DNA of 64,000 bases from Eumeta japonica. Lineage: Eukaryota > Arthropoda > Insecta > Lepidoptera > Psychidae. The DNA is taken from contig BGZK01000104.1 of the NCBI GenBank assembly GCA_005406025.1, positions 496,001 to 560,000 on the forward strand, in the 5' to 3' direction. Shown here piece after piece: positions 1 to 12,012 of this stretch. Made by a program: the position numbers and the translations under genes. Within the stretch, counting starts at the first letter, position 1. The number at the start of each line of letters is the position of its first letter. The notes beneath the pieces were generated by a model. The model was not told the origin of the DNA. It searched no databases and saw only the letters and a program-made list of their open reading frames with translations.

Positions 1-855
1 AAAATATTTTATGCACAAAGACGAAATTTATACTGAATGTTTTGTAAGTATAACTAAGGACGGTGGTCTTTTGACGTCCGTAAACACTCATGTATTAGGT
101 GGGTGCTCTTTGGATGTCTGTAAACACTACGATGAATCAATGGGAATAACGTGATAGGAAATTGAAATAGGTAATTTAAATGTATTTGCGCAAAGAAAAA
201 GAGACAAAACACATTAAGTTTCTTCTATTTTATATTAATCTTTATCTATTTCTGATGTATATAAAAACATACGTTTACGAAATAAACATATGTCTAAATC
301 GTGAGTAGTAAATATGTAATTTATTAAAAGCCCAAAATATACTATTCTTACGTGACATTTATTGGCAGAGTTAATGTTTACCAAAGTCCCAGTATGTGTA
401 CAAACAGGCGTCCACACTAACCCAGAGCATAAATAATGTTTGACATGCCCAAACCTTCTTATGTTAATAGACAAAACTGTGTATTTGTCGTTCAGTTCAG
501 GCGTTTCTTTACATATTCAAATTATCTGTACGCAGTAAAACGTGTTTATTTGTTTGCCTGTTAGTTTCGAAACCGTAACATTGATATTACTTAAAAGACT
601 TATTCAACTTAAAAAAAGCGTACCTTTTTTTTTACAGCTCTTAGAACTTTTCAGGGTCCGGCAAGTAAGAAGCTTCGCAGAATTCTCGGGAAAACTCTTT
701 TTATCCGGAGAGAGTTAATTATAGGATCGAAATCGAATAACGAACGTAAGTAAAATAATTTTATCACTTCTTTTCAATACGTAGAACACTTAATAATATT
801 AGATAAAATCAGTACAGTTCCACTTGTATCTAGATCAATGAGTCTGTATAATGAA
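1..855. other. AT-rich stretch, no gene seen
   Basis: No reading frame with recognisable protein similarity. The open frames here are short and AT-driven. The only structure noted is the short direct repeat at 62-134, listed separately. Confidence 0.6.
62..134. repeat. Imperfect tandem duplication, about 35-bp unit
   Basis: Two adjacent imperfect copies share the pattern GGTGG...TTTTGACGTCCGTAAACACT followed by GGTGGG...TTTGGATGTCTGTAAACACT. The shared core is GTYYGTAAACACT. Function unknown. It could be the edge of a larger repeat that begins outside the window. Confidence 0.5.
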
Positions 856-1623
856 AATTTTAGTTACTGTTTTCACCCCATTTTTTGAAAATTGAGTTTT
901 CGCTAGAACTTGACGTTTTAGGGTCCTAGAAATATATTTCGTCCATCTTCCGAGTGATGCTTGTATGTATGAAAGCCTTTCACAAATTTTGATCAGATTA
1001 ACCGGTCGAAACGCAGTTACGACATTCGAAACGGGTCTATTTAATTTAGAGTTCCTGGAACTTCGAACCAGTTTCGCCTGGTAGATCTAGAGGAATCCCA
1101 AAAATAAAGTTTTCAGAAATATCTATTTTTCTTTAATAACTTTCAGACTACTCTACCGATCGATACCAAAATTTATTAGCTCTATTTTCCAAATTGTTGC
1201 ATCAACTGTCGCACAGTGTACACAAATAGGTTTACTTGTTCTTAAGATATCGTTGGTGAAAATTACTAAAGAAGTGTCTTTTTACGATACTTTGTAAACT
1301 GCTGTATCGATAATTTCCAAAATCTATCCAGGTGTTTTACTTGAAAAATAACGTTGATAGTTCTTGAATTCATCAAATTAAGTTTATTTGTTCAAGAGAT
1401 GCTATAAGATAAGATTTTTGTCAAAAAATGTTTTTTTTTAGAATATTTTTAAACTAAATATATTACCGATAAATTCTAAAATGTTATGTAGTCGGTCATC
1501 TTTTTCTCTTTAAAAAACTGCGTCGATGCCATTAAACAGATCAAAACTGAATTAGGTGCTCGAAAGTTATCGCAGTTGAAACATCAAAAACTTGTATTTT
1601 TTAACTTTCCGCTGAGAGAACTG

Positions 1624-1625
<2 letters not shown>

Positions 1626-1674
<49 letters not shown>
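1626..1674. repeat. (AT)n microsatellite, 49 bp uninterrupted
   Basis: Perfect alternating A/T run with no interruption, so it is likely to vary in length between individuals. It lies inside dispersed repeat copy A, directly after the word TTTAACTTTCCGCTGAG, which is also found at the start of copy B (47765-47785). Confidence 0.98.
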
Positions 1675-1677
<3 letters not shown>

Positions 1678-1758
1678 AGAGAAGATACGAACGACGCATT
1701 GGATAGATATCTTAGTTTAAAAACGAAGAAATAGCGTTTTATTTACATATATTTAGGT

Positions 1759-1807
1759 GTTTGAGCTTAAAGAGCTTTTAAGCTTAGAGGAACTTTAAAG
1801 CTCAAAC
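1759..1807. repeat. Imperfect hairpin
   Basis: Left arm GTTTGAGCTTAAAG (1759-1772) pairs with CTTTAAAGCTCAAAC (1793-1807) with a one-base bulge, around a loop of about 20 nt. It lies within dispersed repeat copy A and may be part of that element's structure. Confidence 0.7.
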
Positions 1808-1899
1808 TTAATAATTTACTACTAGACGTAATTTTGGAGACTGAGCTCAAAAGTTTCAAGAATGGCCTGTAGGGTCAACCATTTTACAAATATTTTTTT

Positions 1900-3379
1900 T
1901 TTTTAAATAATTTATATCTCTTTTATAGAAAGTGAACACCGAGTGTTTATTCCAACTCATTATTGGATTACTTACGAAATAGCGTTTCGGCATCAATTAT
2001 GTTTACCTGGGACACGCTGGATATTTTGTACAACTAAAAATCACGGCGACTTGCGCCAAAACATAAAATCGGTAATTGTAAAATTAACTGTAAGATTTGA
2101 TAGATAATATATAGAAGAACTGTCAAATCTTACGGATTGATGCTCCTGAATTTTCTTTTCTATTTTGCAATCTGCCGTAAAACAGTTTATAAGGAAAATA
2201 ATCCATTTATTGCTCTTCAAACTATTCTATTACACATTTTATACATTATTTCATTCACTTGAATAATGTTTCGCACGATGGCACATTTTCAGGTGTTGGT
2301 TTGAATGTTATCACAGGACCTTTCAACTTTGTAAACGTCAAACCTCTAGAGCGAACTTTTATTTTTCGAAAAATACAGAAACTACATGATATGAGGTCCG
2401 AACTGCGTGCAGGGTTGGTCAAGACCATTTTAGATGCCACAAATTGCATTATCTTATTCGCGGTGTATGAAAAAGCGTGGTCGTGTTACTTAAGGATACG
2501 ACTTCTCCCGCAGTTTTACATGAATAGTCGCCAAATAAGTGGGACTGTTTATCACGTACACATTTAGCATTAACTGTCCTAAGTTCTTTGGGAATTGAGA
2601 CTTATTCTACAGACCGTGTTCGCCTGGAAGAAAAAAGTAATTTTCTTACCCACGCCTCTCATTTACTGTAACTAAAGTCAGTTTGCTTTAATCTTCGAAC
2701 GACTATTTATAAGATTTTTGTCGTCTCTTTGGATCGCAACAATATAAATTCACGTTTCGACTCCTGCCACAATGTCGTGTAAACGGCATTTTTTATACCA
2801 ATTAACACAAGTCAACTTGTGTTCTGAAGTGCATTCGTGAGGAGTTTAGCGGCAATAAAGTTTCTTGATTTTGGAACATTTTTATAATTATTTGAGGCTC
2901 ATGACAAATCTTCTCGAAACTATTTATACGTGCTACGTCGGTTTTCTTTAATAAACAAATAAATAAGACGCTAGCGTTATTCTGTGCTTACCATAAGATT
3001 TGTACTTCTGATTAGTTTTATAAGGTGCGCTTGTAAGTCTATAAACTCCGGTCTTATAAAGGCATCTTACAAACGTTTATGAGCATTAGCAGTAAGATGA
3101 AGATTCTCGTAACTCTAACAGTCTTTAAGTTGATGTTGCAAGATCACCTTGAAGGTTGTTCAAGGTTGTGAAGTCAAAATTCAGACAAGTATTTTACAAA
3201 ACATTCTTTGCCGGCTGGCTACTAAAGAATTGTTTAAACAGTTACGAGTTAAAAAGTTTGTTTTTACAACAAACACGTAACGTGGGTTGGAAATCGAAGC
3301 ATAACGCTATACGGACATTTTTTTCTCTACTTCAATTTAGAGAATTTTAAAAAAGCGCCTACTTTAATTTAAAGAAAAT
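1900..3379. other. AT-rich stretch, no recognised gene
   Basis: The longest frame (2259-2567, plus strand) has no ATG at its listed start and shows no motif I recognise. No repeat or promoter-like signal stands out. Confidence 0.55.
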
Positions 3380-5712
3380 ATCATACGGAGAGTTCCGGAG
3401 TTTCAGTGCTGTGATGATTCCAATGAGATGTATAATTTAATGTTTAACGTGATAAAAACGGAATATGATAGTGTATTTAAAGTGAAAAGTGTTAAAATAA
3501 ATGAAAAATTGTCATTTAATGATTGGGCAACAGTTGGAATTCATAAAAGTAGAAGAAGACTGTATGAGCTTTATGACGAGAGGACTTTTAATAATAGCGA
3601 GAGTTTTGCCAAATATATAACAAAATACTCAAAAATTTTTAAACGTGTTTGCATCGCGGCTAAAGCCAAACACACAAATAGTAAAATAAAAAACAGTAAT
3701 AATGTTATGAAAACGACTTGGGGCGTCATAAAGAACGAGACTGGAAAAATTAGGGGCCGAGTTATTGACTTTAAACTTAAGTTAGATGACAAAACCTTGA
3801 ATGAAGACACGGAGGTTGCTAAGGCCTTTGAAACATTCTTTACTGAAATTCCTGTTTTAACTACGAGTTTTCTTAACTCATCTCCCGCTCTTGCCGAATC
3901 ATTACTGAGGAATAATAGTTAGATTTGTGATATTAATTTGGAATTTAAATTTAAACATGTTAGTTCTGAAGAAGTTATCATAACATTTAAATCTCTAAAC
4001 ATGAAGAGAACTGCTGACATTCATGGTCTTTCTATTATAATTGTAAACTCCATTATAGATTATATTGCGCAGCATTTGACGTTTATCTTTAATAAGTGTT
4101 TAGATGATGGCGTGTTTCCCGATTTGATGAAAGAAAGTAATTCCATTATTTAAAGGCGGTAGTGCATCAAGTCCCAATAACTTTAGACCCATATCTATAC
4201 TACCGTCACTTAGCAAAATATTCGAAAAATTAATCCTAAATCAGATGTTAGTACATTTTTATGCCAATAATTAATGTCTAATAAACAATTCGGTTTTACT
4301 AGGGGTCGCTCAACAATCGATGCTGGCGTTGAGCTTGTGCAACATATTTTTGGAGCCTGGGAGGATTCGCGAGATGCAATTAGCATATTTTGCGATCTCT
4401 CCAAGGCTTTTGATTGTGTTTACCATGAAACTCTGATCGGAAAACTACGTCACTATTGAGTAACAGGCCGGGCACTCGACCTTCTGAAGTCGTATTTGAG
4501 TAACAGGGTTCAAAGGGTTGATGTCAATGGTACAAAATCGTCTGGATCTATAGTCCACATGGGTGTACCACAGGGATCAATTATTGTCCCTTTCTCTTTT
4601 TAGTCTACATACATGACTTACCTAGCCTTGTTAAGGATGTTCATGAGATAGTACTGTTTGCAGATGATACTTCTTTGTTATTCAAAATTAAAAGACAACA
4701 GCCCACTTATAACGATGTGAACAATGCTATCTTTAAGGTAGAGAAATGGTTTACTGCAAATAACCTACTTCTTAATGAAATGAAAACAAAATGTATAAAA
4801 TTCTCATTTCCAAATGTATGACATGGATCCGGAACTATTTCAGTACGTAACAAAGAATTGGAGTTTGTTAATTCTGCAGTGTTTCTAAGAATTACTTTAG
4901 GTAACAGGGTTCAGTAGGGTCCTCATATAAGTAAGTTGGCGAAAAGGCTTAGCTCTGCCGCCTATGCTGTCAAAAAAATGAGAAATTTATCGGACGTCGA
5001 AACTGCCAGATAGGTTTATTTTGGCTGTTTCCATAGTCTGATGTCGTATGGCATCTTGCTCTGGGGAAACGCCGCGAATATTCATAGAATTTTCGTGCTG
5101 CAGAAGCGGGCCGTTCGCGCAATTCACAAACTCGGACCTCGTGCATCTCTTAGAAATAAGTTTAAGGAAATTGGAATTGTAACTCTGGCATCTCAATTCA
5201 TTTATGAAAATTTATTATATGTAAAAAAATTTAGAAATGTTTAAAAGAAATAGTAGTCGACATAAACTCAATACCATAAATAAAAATAAACTGATTTCAC
5301 ATGTTAGTCGACTAAGTAAAGTCACAAATTCATTTAGAGGGCTCTGTGTGCGCCTATTCAATAAGGTTCCTGTAGATATACAAGATTTACCCCTATATAA
5401 ATTTAAGAGTGTTATTAAACAATCACTCAGTAAAAAAGGGTACTATGCAATTTCTGAATATTTAGAGGACAAATATCCATGGACATAAGCGGCTCGACTT
5501 CTTACCGGGCTGTTTCATTGTTAATGGTCTCGTATTTGTTTTGGCTATGTATGTGCAAATTAGAAAAGAGCTACCCTTAAGTTTCTTGCTCGTTCTTCTT
5601 GAGGGAAAACTGCCTTCCGAACGAGCGGTAAAGTGTGAATTCGCAAAAATTATGACGTATTTCAAGTATTATTTTGTAACGTATGAAATAAAGATATTTT
5701 GAATTTGAATCT
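3380..5712 (+). mobile_element. CR1/jockey-type non-LTR retrotransposon (LINE), 5'-truncated
   Basis: The element carries the 3' part of a LINE second reading frame and a short 3' UTR ending in GAAATAAAGATATTTTGAATT. The endonuclease domain is absent: the copy begins in the linker between endonuclease and reverse transcriptase, as expected from incomplete reverse transcription. The terminal run TTTTGAATTTGAAT looks like the short tail repeat many such LINEs carry instead of poly(A). Three other copies of the same 3' end occur at 35841-35903, 41885-42520 (minus) and 63541-63605. The clade assignment (CR1-like, jockey superfamily) rests on protein motifs and is less certain than the LINE call. 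Confidence 0.88.
3428..5488 (+). pseudogene. Reverse transcriptase ORF2 of CR1/jockey-like LINE, broken
   Basis: The frame reads in pieces. The linker has FNDWATVGIHKSRRRLYELY (from about 3510) and ends at a TAG near 3920. The fingers/palm part includes QFGFTRGRSTIDAG (about 4288) and FCDLSKAFDCVYHETL (about 4390). The motif GVPQGS is at 4562-4579, followed by a frameshift before VYIHDLP. The catalytic FADD box is intact at 4657-4668. The thumb and C-terminal part has MSYGILLWGNAA (5041) and, in another frame, NSFRGLCVRLFNKVP up to a stop at about 5486. There are at least four stops or frameshifts, so no functional protein can be made. In the living family this enzyme primes reverse transcription at a nicked target. 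The intact FADD box and readable long pieces suggest a moderately old insertion. Confidence 0.9.
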
Positions 5713-5719
5713 AAACGCA

Positions 5720-6630
5720 TGTAAATGATGAACAAAATATAGACAGACCATATGATGCTCTGAACGCTATGATTCGTCGCCACTCATTCCATTCACTAAG
5801 AACTCAAAAACATTTAATACAAGTATTTTTATTATTACAAATTTATTTTCAACACATTATACGCTATTTTGGTTTCAAATTCTTAATAATATAACCGTAT
5901 CTTGTAAGAAATAAAGAAAATTGTTGCGTTGAGAACAGAGCTCCGAGTATCATATATGATATCAAGAAGACTTATAACGCACAGAAACTTAATGGTACTT
6001 GATATGTAAAATGTTTCATATATTAAGATACTAAGATCAATAAATACTCTTTGGCAATGTCTTAACATATGCAGTAAATAATAAATTAAAAATGATATTA
6101 AAAGCTTTGTATTCATAAAATACACAGATAAGTGAGCAATACTTAAAACTCGAAAATGACAAGTCTAAATCATATTATAGAGGTACAAAATTGTTTTTGT
6201 ATGACGAAAATAAAAACTGGAAATACTAAACCGATTTTAAATATCCTATCACTAGCAGAATTTTACACTATCCCTAATGATAGAGGAAATATTTGTTTAG
6301 TTTTTTTTTTGATGTTAGTTAAAACTAGAACCCATTTAGTAATTTGAAAGTTGAATCCGTAATAAACGTGAAAGTATAGATAATATAAACAACAGGTTTG
6401 TGGAAACTATAAATGCAATCAGATCAAAATTATTTATTTAAAACCCGACGCCAAAATAGAAGTCACAAATTCTAATGATATTATAAAATTAACGGCGCAA
6501 AGACGAGATATGAAATTGAAATCTTCAGTTGAAATATTCTAACAGATTTCTAAAGTGGTGCAACAGAACATATTTCAATACAAATTGTTAAAGAGATTGA
6601 TCGAGCGAAATAAAGTCTCCGAAGTGTTTG
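5720..6630. other. AT-rich stretch, no gene seen
   Basis: Only short AT-driven frames on both strands. No repeat boundary or regulatory signal that I can support. Confidence 0.55.
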
Positions 6631-6639
6631 TCAAAATAA

Positions 6640-8240
6640 AGCCAAAACCGTCTCGTGAAATTAAAAGTTTTCAAAATAGAATACTTCTATCGTAAGTTAC
6701 ACACATCGATCAAGAAACCTGTTATCAACACAGTGAGAGATCCTATAACGAAGCTGACCCGAGAAATACAGAGGATATCTTGGATATTAACATGTACGAC
6801 ATCATGTTGGCCTTCACACAATGAAAACTAATAAGGTAAGGACAAAATTATGGTCGAACTTCTAATAGTGGGTAAAAAAACGGGTATTTAATATATAATA
6901 ATAAACTAAATAATTTCTAGATAATAAATTCAGAAGTTATTTAGTTCGGTAATATTCGAAGGTACAACGCCTGAATCGTGGAGCTGGAATGTAGTGGAAC
7001 TGTGCAGAAGAAGGAGATAACACCTTGTTGAAGAATTATAGACGCATCACGCTTTGTGGTCACGTATATGAGTTGTTTTCGAGGGTTATTATAGCCGCTT
7101 TACCAGTAAATTCACAAATTTCTATCCATTTGAACACGGTGGTTTCCAAAACGTAACCTCAGCATCATGGATCACATCCACATCTTTCGCCAAATTATAC
7201 TGTATTCCAAAGAGTATAATCGGCTACTATTTTTAACATATAGGAACTAAAAAAAACCTTTCTCAGCTATGTCCGATTGACTATCGCTATATCGAAATGC
7301 TATGATCTTTATACAACAATACCACTATGTTACAAGTACAGAATAAAAGCACAAAACCAATAAAACAGTAGAAAAGTGTGAGGCAGGAAAATGTTATATC
7401 ACTACAACTCTTTACAGTAATAGGTCATCATGGAAGATGCTTTCAAGCTTTTGAACTGCAAAACGGCATCAACGGTATCAACAATAACTGTGATTAGATA
7501 ACCCACCTGCAATTTACTGATGATGTTGTCACAATGGGGGAATCGAAGAATGACTATACCTCAGTGTAATTTCTCAAGATGTAGGTCTAAAAATTAATAC
7601 AAACAAGCCGAAAATTTGGCGAACACGTGACTTATTTATTGTGATATGGAGAATGCCCATTTCAATGACAATTAAAAACTCTCAAATTGAAGGCTTAGAT
7701 GAACTTAGAGCAGAGATTTCGATTAAATACATCCAACGATGATCAAGGGCAAAGAATTGAGCTTGACTGAGCAACGTTGGAGAAATTATGAGAGAGTACC
7801 TAAAGGCCAAAGTCTTTGATAGTGCATGTTGCCAGTGATGATATACGGATGCTAGACGTGGTTCCTCAATGTTCGTCATATAAAAAACTAAAAGTCACTC
7901 AACATGCGATAGAACGAGCTAAACTTGGGGTTTCCTTGCTAAATAAAATTCGAAATGAGAGAATACACAAAACCAAAGTGAACGATATAGCTTACAGAAT
8001 CAGCTGAAGTCAGTTGAAGTGGAAATGGGCAGAATACATCGTTTTAAAACTGACAATTGCTGGAGAAGAAAGGTTTCGAAGGATGAACACGAAATGGACG
8101 TCACATCGTGGGATGGTCTGGCGCTAGGATGACTGATTACCAGGTAAATGTTGCGAGCCACCACGGGTAGCAGGAGGAGCAAGATGGAGAAATCTAGGGG
8201 GATGCTACGACCAGCTGTAGACGTCTAGGAGTTGAAAGGA
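6640..8240 (+). pseudogene. RTE-type LINE reverse transcriptase fragment, heavily decayed
   Basis: Read across frames, the order of family motifs is kept: LDINMYDI (about 6780), TPESWSWNVVELCRR (about 6965), a YRRI-like segment (about 7035), FYPFEHGGFQNV near 7120 (family QAGFR), LQFTDDVVTMGE (about 7510; the catalytic box reads TDD instead of FADD), and the C-terminal part KLKVTQHAIERAKLGVSL then IRNERIHKTKVNDIAYRIS (7880-8005), then KWKWAEYI (about 8020). Many stops and frameshifts break it. The endonuclease domain is not visible, so the copy is 5'-truncated or its 5' part has decayed beyond recognition. It is a different lineage from the LINE at 3.4-5.7 kb and more distantly related to the one at 36.5-40.3 kb. 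Confidence 0.85.
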
Positions 8241-8439
8241 ACGAATAAATCATTTTATGTATAGGAGTAATGAAATCATACACAAGATATATACCTAACT
8301 ATATCTTGAAAAACTCTGTAGTAATTATTGCAATCAGGTTAGTTAAAAATGCAGTTCCGAACGTGATATCGAATAAGCATAGTATTCTGCGTGAGTGAAA
8401 CCTTAGGGCACATAACGGATATAATAAATAATGACATCT

Positions 8440-8650
8440 AGAGCATGATCGGGATCACCATCAAAATCGACAGCAAGACCGGGATCTAAATCAAGAGCAA
8501 AACGAGGGTCGGTATTGAAAGTAAGATCAGAATTGGTATCGAAAGTAGGATCGGGATTAGAATTGAGAACGAGACCTGAATCAGATCAAAATCTGTAAAC
8601 GAAATTAAACTTAATAGCAGGACCGGGATGGAGATTATGATTGAAAAAAA
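8440..8650 (+). repeat. GATCGGGAT-type degenerate minisatellite, forward block
   Basis: A run of variants of GATCGGGAT, RAATYGARA and AGCARGACCGGGAT repeats with irregular spacing of roughly 12-36 bases. Purines dominate the plus strand. A block of the same type in reverse orientation lies at 14180-14300. No continuous reading frame crosses it. Its origin could be a decayed simple repeat or the internal tandem part of a transposon. Confidence 0.65.
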
Positions 8651-8654
8651 AAGA

Positions 8655-9640
8655 TGCTTTTAAGTGAAACATGCAGGAATTCACACTATATTTGCAAGGG
8701 CAGCGCAGCGGCCATAAGCTAATATTTTATAATTGTTTTTGGAACAGGATTCTTATCCGGGGTCAAGGTAAATTGAGTTTCTTTGAAATATTTTTGAATG
8801 AGAATTTTCTTTTTTTTTCTCATGAATATCTGTTACAACAAGGATGACTTCAAAAAACATGGACCTGTAGAAATTTTTGTCTAGTAGTGGATTAGCACAA
8901 GACTGATAATACGAAAATTACAGAAGTAGATTCACAAAAAAATTGTATTTCGTATATCAGCAAATAATGATTTATATAAGATCTACTTTCAAAATAAACA
9001 TAATATAGGTTGGGACTTAATAATTCAGTCGTGAGGAATAATACTCCTCTTTGCACGACACCGGAGAATAAATTAGCTAATACGGTCATATAAAATTTGT
9101 TACCATGTGGTTACGAAATTTGCAGTCTGACTGCATGTGCATGACGTAGTTTAGCACTTTAATTGGCACCCAGCAACGCTGCGGCGTTCTAAACTCAGTT
9201 AAAGAGAATGAATGACGTTGCGCCATGAATACATTTTTCAAATTGGACGCAACTGGAAAACTGAAAATTTCTTTGCTTTTAGCAAAAAATACGGGTTATT
9301 CGTGCAGATTATGGATGATTACAATAATAAAGAAACAGATTTACATAAGTACATGAGACGCTTTACGAGACAAATTAACGCTTTACGAACACTTAATAAA
9401 AATAAGGACTTACGAATGGAATCATCGTATTTAAAATGACTAATTACCTACACATTGGTTTAATTCCACTGCGGAACCCTTTCCAAAATTATTAATTCGT
9501 TGAAATTCGTTAATTTTGTTACCGGTTGCTATATTACATGTAGTTTAAGTCGCACGATCCCTTTTCAACGCTGAACGTCCGACTGCCAGATGTCTCACAA
9601 GAGAATATGCTCCTCATGAGAGGATTTATTCCGCAATAAC
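8655..9640. other. No recognised gene
   Basis: AT-rich with a slightly GC-richer patch near 9540-9640. The frame 9212-9439 is 75 codons with no recognisable motif and no convincing start context. The end of this stretch leads into the candidate promoter at 9653. Confidence 0.5.
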
Positions 9641-9652
9641 GTCGAAACATCT

Positions 9653-9688
9653 TATATATAACGGGATAAAAGCGAGACAACAGTGTAC
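9653..9688 (+). promoter_or_regulatory. Candidate TATA box plus initiator
   Basis: TATATATAA at 9653-9661 is followed, with the expected spacing, by an arthropod-like initiator ACAGTGT (A at 9682, 29 bases after the first T of the TATA box). A short frame beginning with ATG opens at 9821, leaving a plausible 5' UTR of about 140 bases. TATA-like words are frequent in AT-rich DNA, so spacing and the downstream exon-like segment are the main support. Confidence 0.4.
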
Positions 9689-9820
9689 ACTTTAGGTTTA
9701 TACGCCAAACCGAGTTCGCTTCGAAAAATATAAACTCATTGCGATCAAGCGATCGCTTTTTCGTTTCTTTTTTTTTTAATATTATTTCATTTTACTGTGA
9801 CAACAATCAATCATTGTAGT

Positions 9821-9962
9821 ATGAGAGATGACAAGTTCGGCAAAACGAGAATTTTAAGAAAGCTGGTTATTCGAATGTCTTTCTTGGTTCTCTCGTTCTG
9901 CATTCGAGCCACCTGGCTGCCGGTAGGCATTACGTTTACCTGTGCGCAAAACACCTACACGG
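9821..9962 (+). CDS. Candidate first coding exon of a secreted or membrane protein
   Basis: From ATG at 9821 the frame runs 47 codons to a possible splice donor GG|GTAAAA at 9963. The N-terminus is basic (MRDDKFGKTRILRKLVIR), followed by a hydrophobic stretch MSFLVLSFCI and then WLPVGITFTCAQNTYTG. That is the layout of a signal peptide or signal anchor. A second ATG at residue 19 would give a more compact signal peptide. Base composition is less AT-rich than the flanks. The open frame continues to 10049 only through AT-rich sequence that reads like intron. I do not recognise the protein, and no second exon is identified in the window. It could equally be a chance frame. Confidence 0.3.
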
Positions 9963-10710
9963 GTAAAAATATTGTTTTTTTAATTTACTTTAATTTATCA
10001 TTGCAAGACATTTTCGCTATAATAGTATGCCATATGCTATTTTTAATTTAAAGATAATAATTTATAAAATATTTTCGTGTTGCTGAAATTTTAATATTAC
10101 GTTCCTTCAATATACAGAAATATAAAATTTATTTGCCAGACTTTAATGAGATTGTTAAAGAAGGAGGCAAATCGATTTAATGTTGTAGTGTAGAGTATTG
10201 TGGCGTTATGGTAATCCTTACAGAGAGATAATTGCAAAATAGGTCGCTGAGAAAGAGACAGATAAACATTACATTACTAGAATTTTAAAATTAAGATTTT
10301 TCGTACTTATTGTTTTGATCATTACTCTCAAATCATAACTGAATGAAAGATTTTAGAAAAAAAAGAAGTTTTCTAAATTTTATTAAGTACTGAAACTCTC
10401 ATTTTTTATTTTTAATATTTTGATAATTACAAGCAAATTATAATTGAATAAAATATTTTGCAACATCGTCTTTTAGAGTGTTTTCGCTCTCAAGTACGTT
10501 GGCATCTATAACAACATAAAAATTATTTCAATAACGTAACTCGGTATTCGTTATTTATAATTTAAATTTTCCTTTCATCATCATCGCTCGACCATCAGCC
10601 AGTCGCAATGACTGAAAGGGATAAATCCCGACACACCGAAGAGAAAGTAGGTCCTAGCTTGGATTAGGTTGACTTGGATTGCAGTGACAGAAGTGTAGAT
10701 CCAGCCGGTA
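9963..10710. other. AT-rich stretch; intron if the upstream exon is real
   Basis: Very AT-rich to about 10560, with no coding-like segment. From about 10580 the composition becomes more even as the tandem array at 10721 is approached. The minus-strand frame at 10581-10850 shows no family motif. Confidence 0.45.
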
Positions 10711-10720
10711 TTCGTGCAAC

Positions 10721-11710
10721 CTTTAGCCAGAAACTTGAGTCGGGGATAGGTAATAGATAGTGTGTCAATAAATATAGCGAGAAGGGTATTTTCCTTCCAT
10801 TTTTCTTTCGTTCTTCGTTTCTTTTGCTTGGTGCAGGCTTTGACGTCCATTTTTGGATGTTGGAACAGTTCGTCTACAGCCTTTCTAGTTTCTACTGTAC
10901 TTAGTGCTAATGTTGTTTATTCTTCTTGTTTCCTTTTGTAAAAACAGGAACCAAGCTTGGTGGTAAGCGAGTGTCCCAAGCGTGAATAACGTTATATTGT
11001 AGACGAACTTAAAGCAAAGTTAAGCACATGGTGTGAAGCTCTTAGACAAATCCTTTCTGGATTTTTCATCAGTTAATCTTTCATAGCTTATTTTCTCAGT
11101 TTAGTAAAGAAGTTTTAACGTCCGTTAAGGAGTTGACAATTTTCATTGACAGCCTTTTAAGTTTCCGCTTTGCCCTATACCATAGTCCCCTTTTCTTCTT
11201 GGTTCCTGTTGTACTACAACAGCTTGATCTACACAAGTCTTTCATATGTAACAACGACGTCTAATTTTTCTTTTTATTGTAGTAGATCTTAAGATGGTGT
11301 TCATTACATGACGTCGAGCTTTTGTTTTGAAAGAAATTATTTCCCAAAATCTTTCTTCCGTTAATCTTAAATTCTTCTTTTTCTTTGTTTAGTGCAGATT
11401 CTCAATGTCTGTTTTGGAGAAATGGTAAAGATCATAGTCAATCTTTGTAATGTCTAGTTTGCCCTATGATAATGTCCTTAATTTTTCTTACACATTTCTG
11501 TAACAGTAACTACTGTCTTGTTTCAGCGAGTCTCTCGAGATAACTACATATCTGTTGCAGTAGATCTTAAAGTGGAATCAATTAAATGATGACGAGCTAT
11601 TCCTTAAAAAACAAAATTTATTCTTAATTAGTTTCTTCAGTTAATCAATTCATTGTTTATTTCCTTCGCTTGGTGCAGATTTTTAGTGTCCGTTTGTGGA
11701 AACCAACAAA
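10721..11710. repeat. Degenerate tandem array, about 278-bp unit, roughly 3.5 copies
   Basis: Unit starts marked by TTGTAGACGAACTTAAAG (about 10999), ATTGTAGTAGATCTTAAG (about 11277) and GTTGCAGTAGATCTTAAAG (about 11554) are about 278 bases apart. A second landmark recurs about 100-116 bases into each unit: GCTTGGTGCAGGCTTTGACG (10826), TTTAGTGCAGATTCTCAATG (11389) and GCTTGGTGCAGATTTTTAGT (11667), with a weaker form TTAGTAAAGAAGTTTTAACG at about 11102. A first unit, starting near 10721, is inferred from spacing. The copies have diverged a good deal. This could be a satellite-like array or a duplicated exon-intron module, because several units contain pyrimidine tracts ending in GCAG. Confidence 0.7.
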
Positions 11711-11738
11711 GTTATAATAAAATCTGCAGCAACTGACG

Positions 11739-11834
11739 ATGGAAACCCCAGTAAACCAGGCGAAATCATATTTATCATCGTTGATAGCTCAACCAGAAGC
11801 TACCAGCGATAAAGCTGTTGGATGTTTCGTTTGA
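11739..11834 (+). other. Short ATG frame of 31 codons after the tandem array
   Basis: The frame starts METPVNQAKSYLSSLIAQPE and ends at TGA (11832). Its composition is less AT-biased than the surroundings and it directly follows the last tandem unit. It may be a remnant of the same locus as the 35-codon duplication at 12013. No family recognised. Confidence 0.2.
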
Positions 11835-12012
11835 GGAATGTAAATTTTTCTGCTTTTCTTTAACTTTTTTTCGATCTTTTCCTCAAAAAAAGCAAACTCT
11901 TTTAATACTAGAACTTGTTTCTATTTATATTTCGTTAACAATTTTTAGAATATTGCAAGAGTGAATTTTTTGGATATTTCAATCAAATCTTGAATATAGT
12001 GTATCATCAAAA

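Larger units (their letters stand above)
860..1890 (+). repeat. Dispersed repeat family, copy A
   Basis: This segment is recognisably related to 47740-48560. Shared landmarks are a start near ACCCCATTTTT...GAGTTTTCG...TTTTAGGGTCCTAG (872-930) and an end near AAAAGTTTCA..AATGGCCTGTAGGGTCAACC (1850-1880). The words between are of the type ACGG/CCGGTTTGACC, seen in many non-coding insect repeats. No open reading frame of note, so it is probably a non-autonomous or decayed element. A (TA)n run interrupts it at 1626-1674. Class unknown. Confidence 0.5.

Noticed and set aside
2259..2567. Plus-strand open frame of 102 codons
   Set aside because: It starts at TTG, not ATG, has no motif, and no splice or promoter signals agree with it.
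5883..6125. Minus-strand open frame of 80 codons
   Set aside because: AT-driven residue composition with no domain or context.
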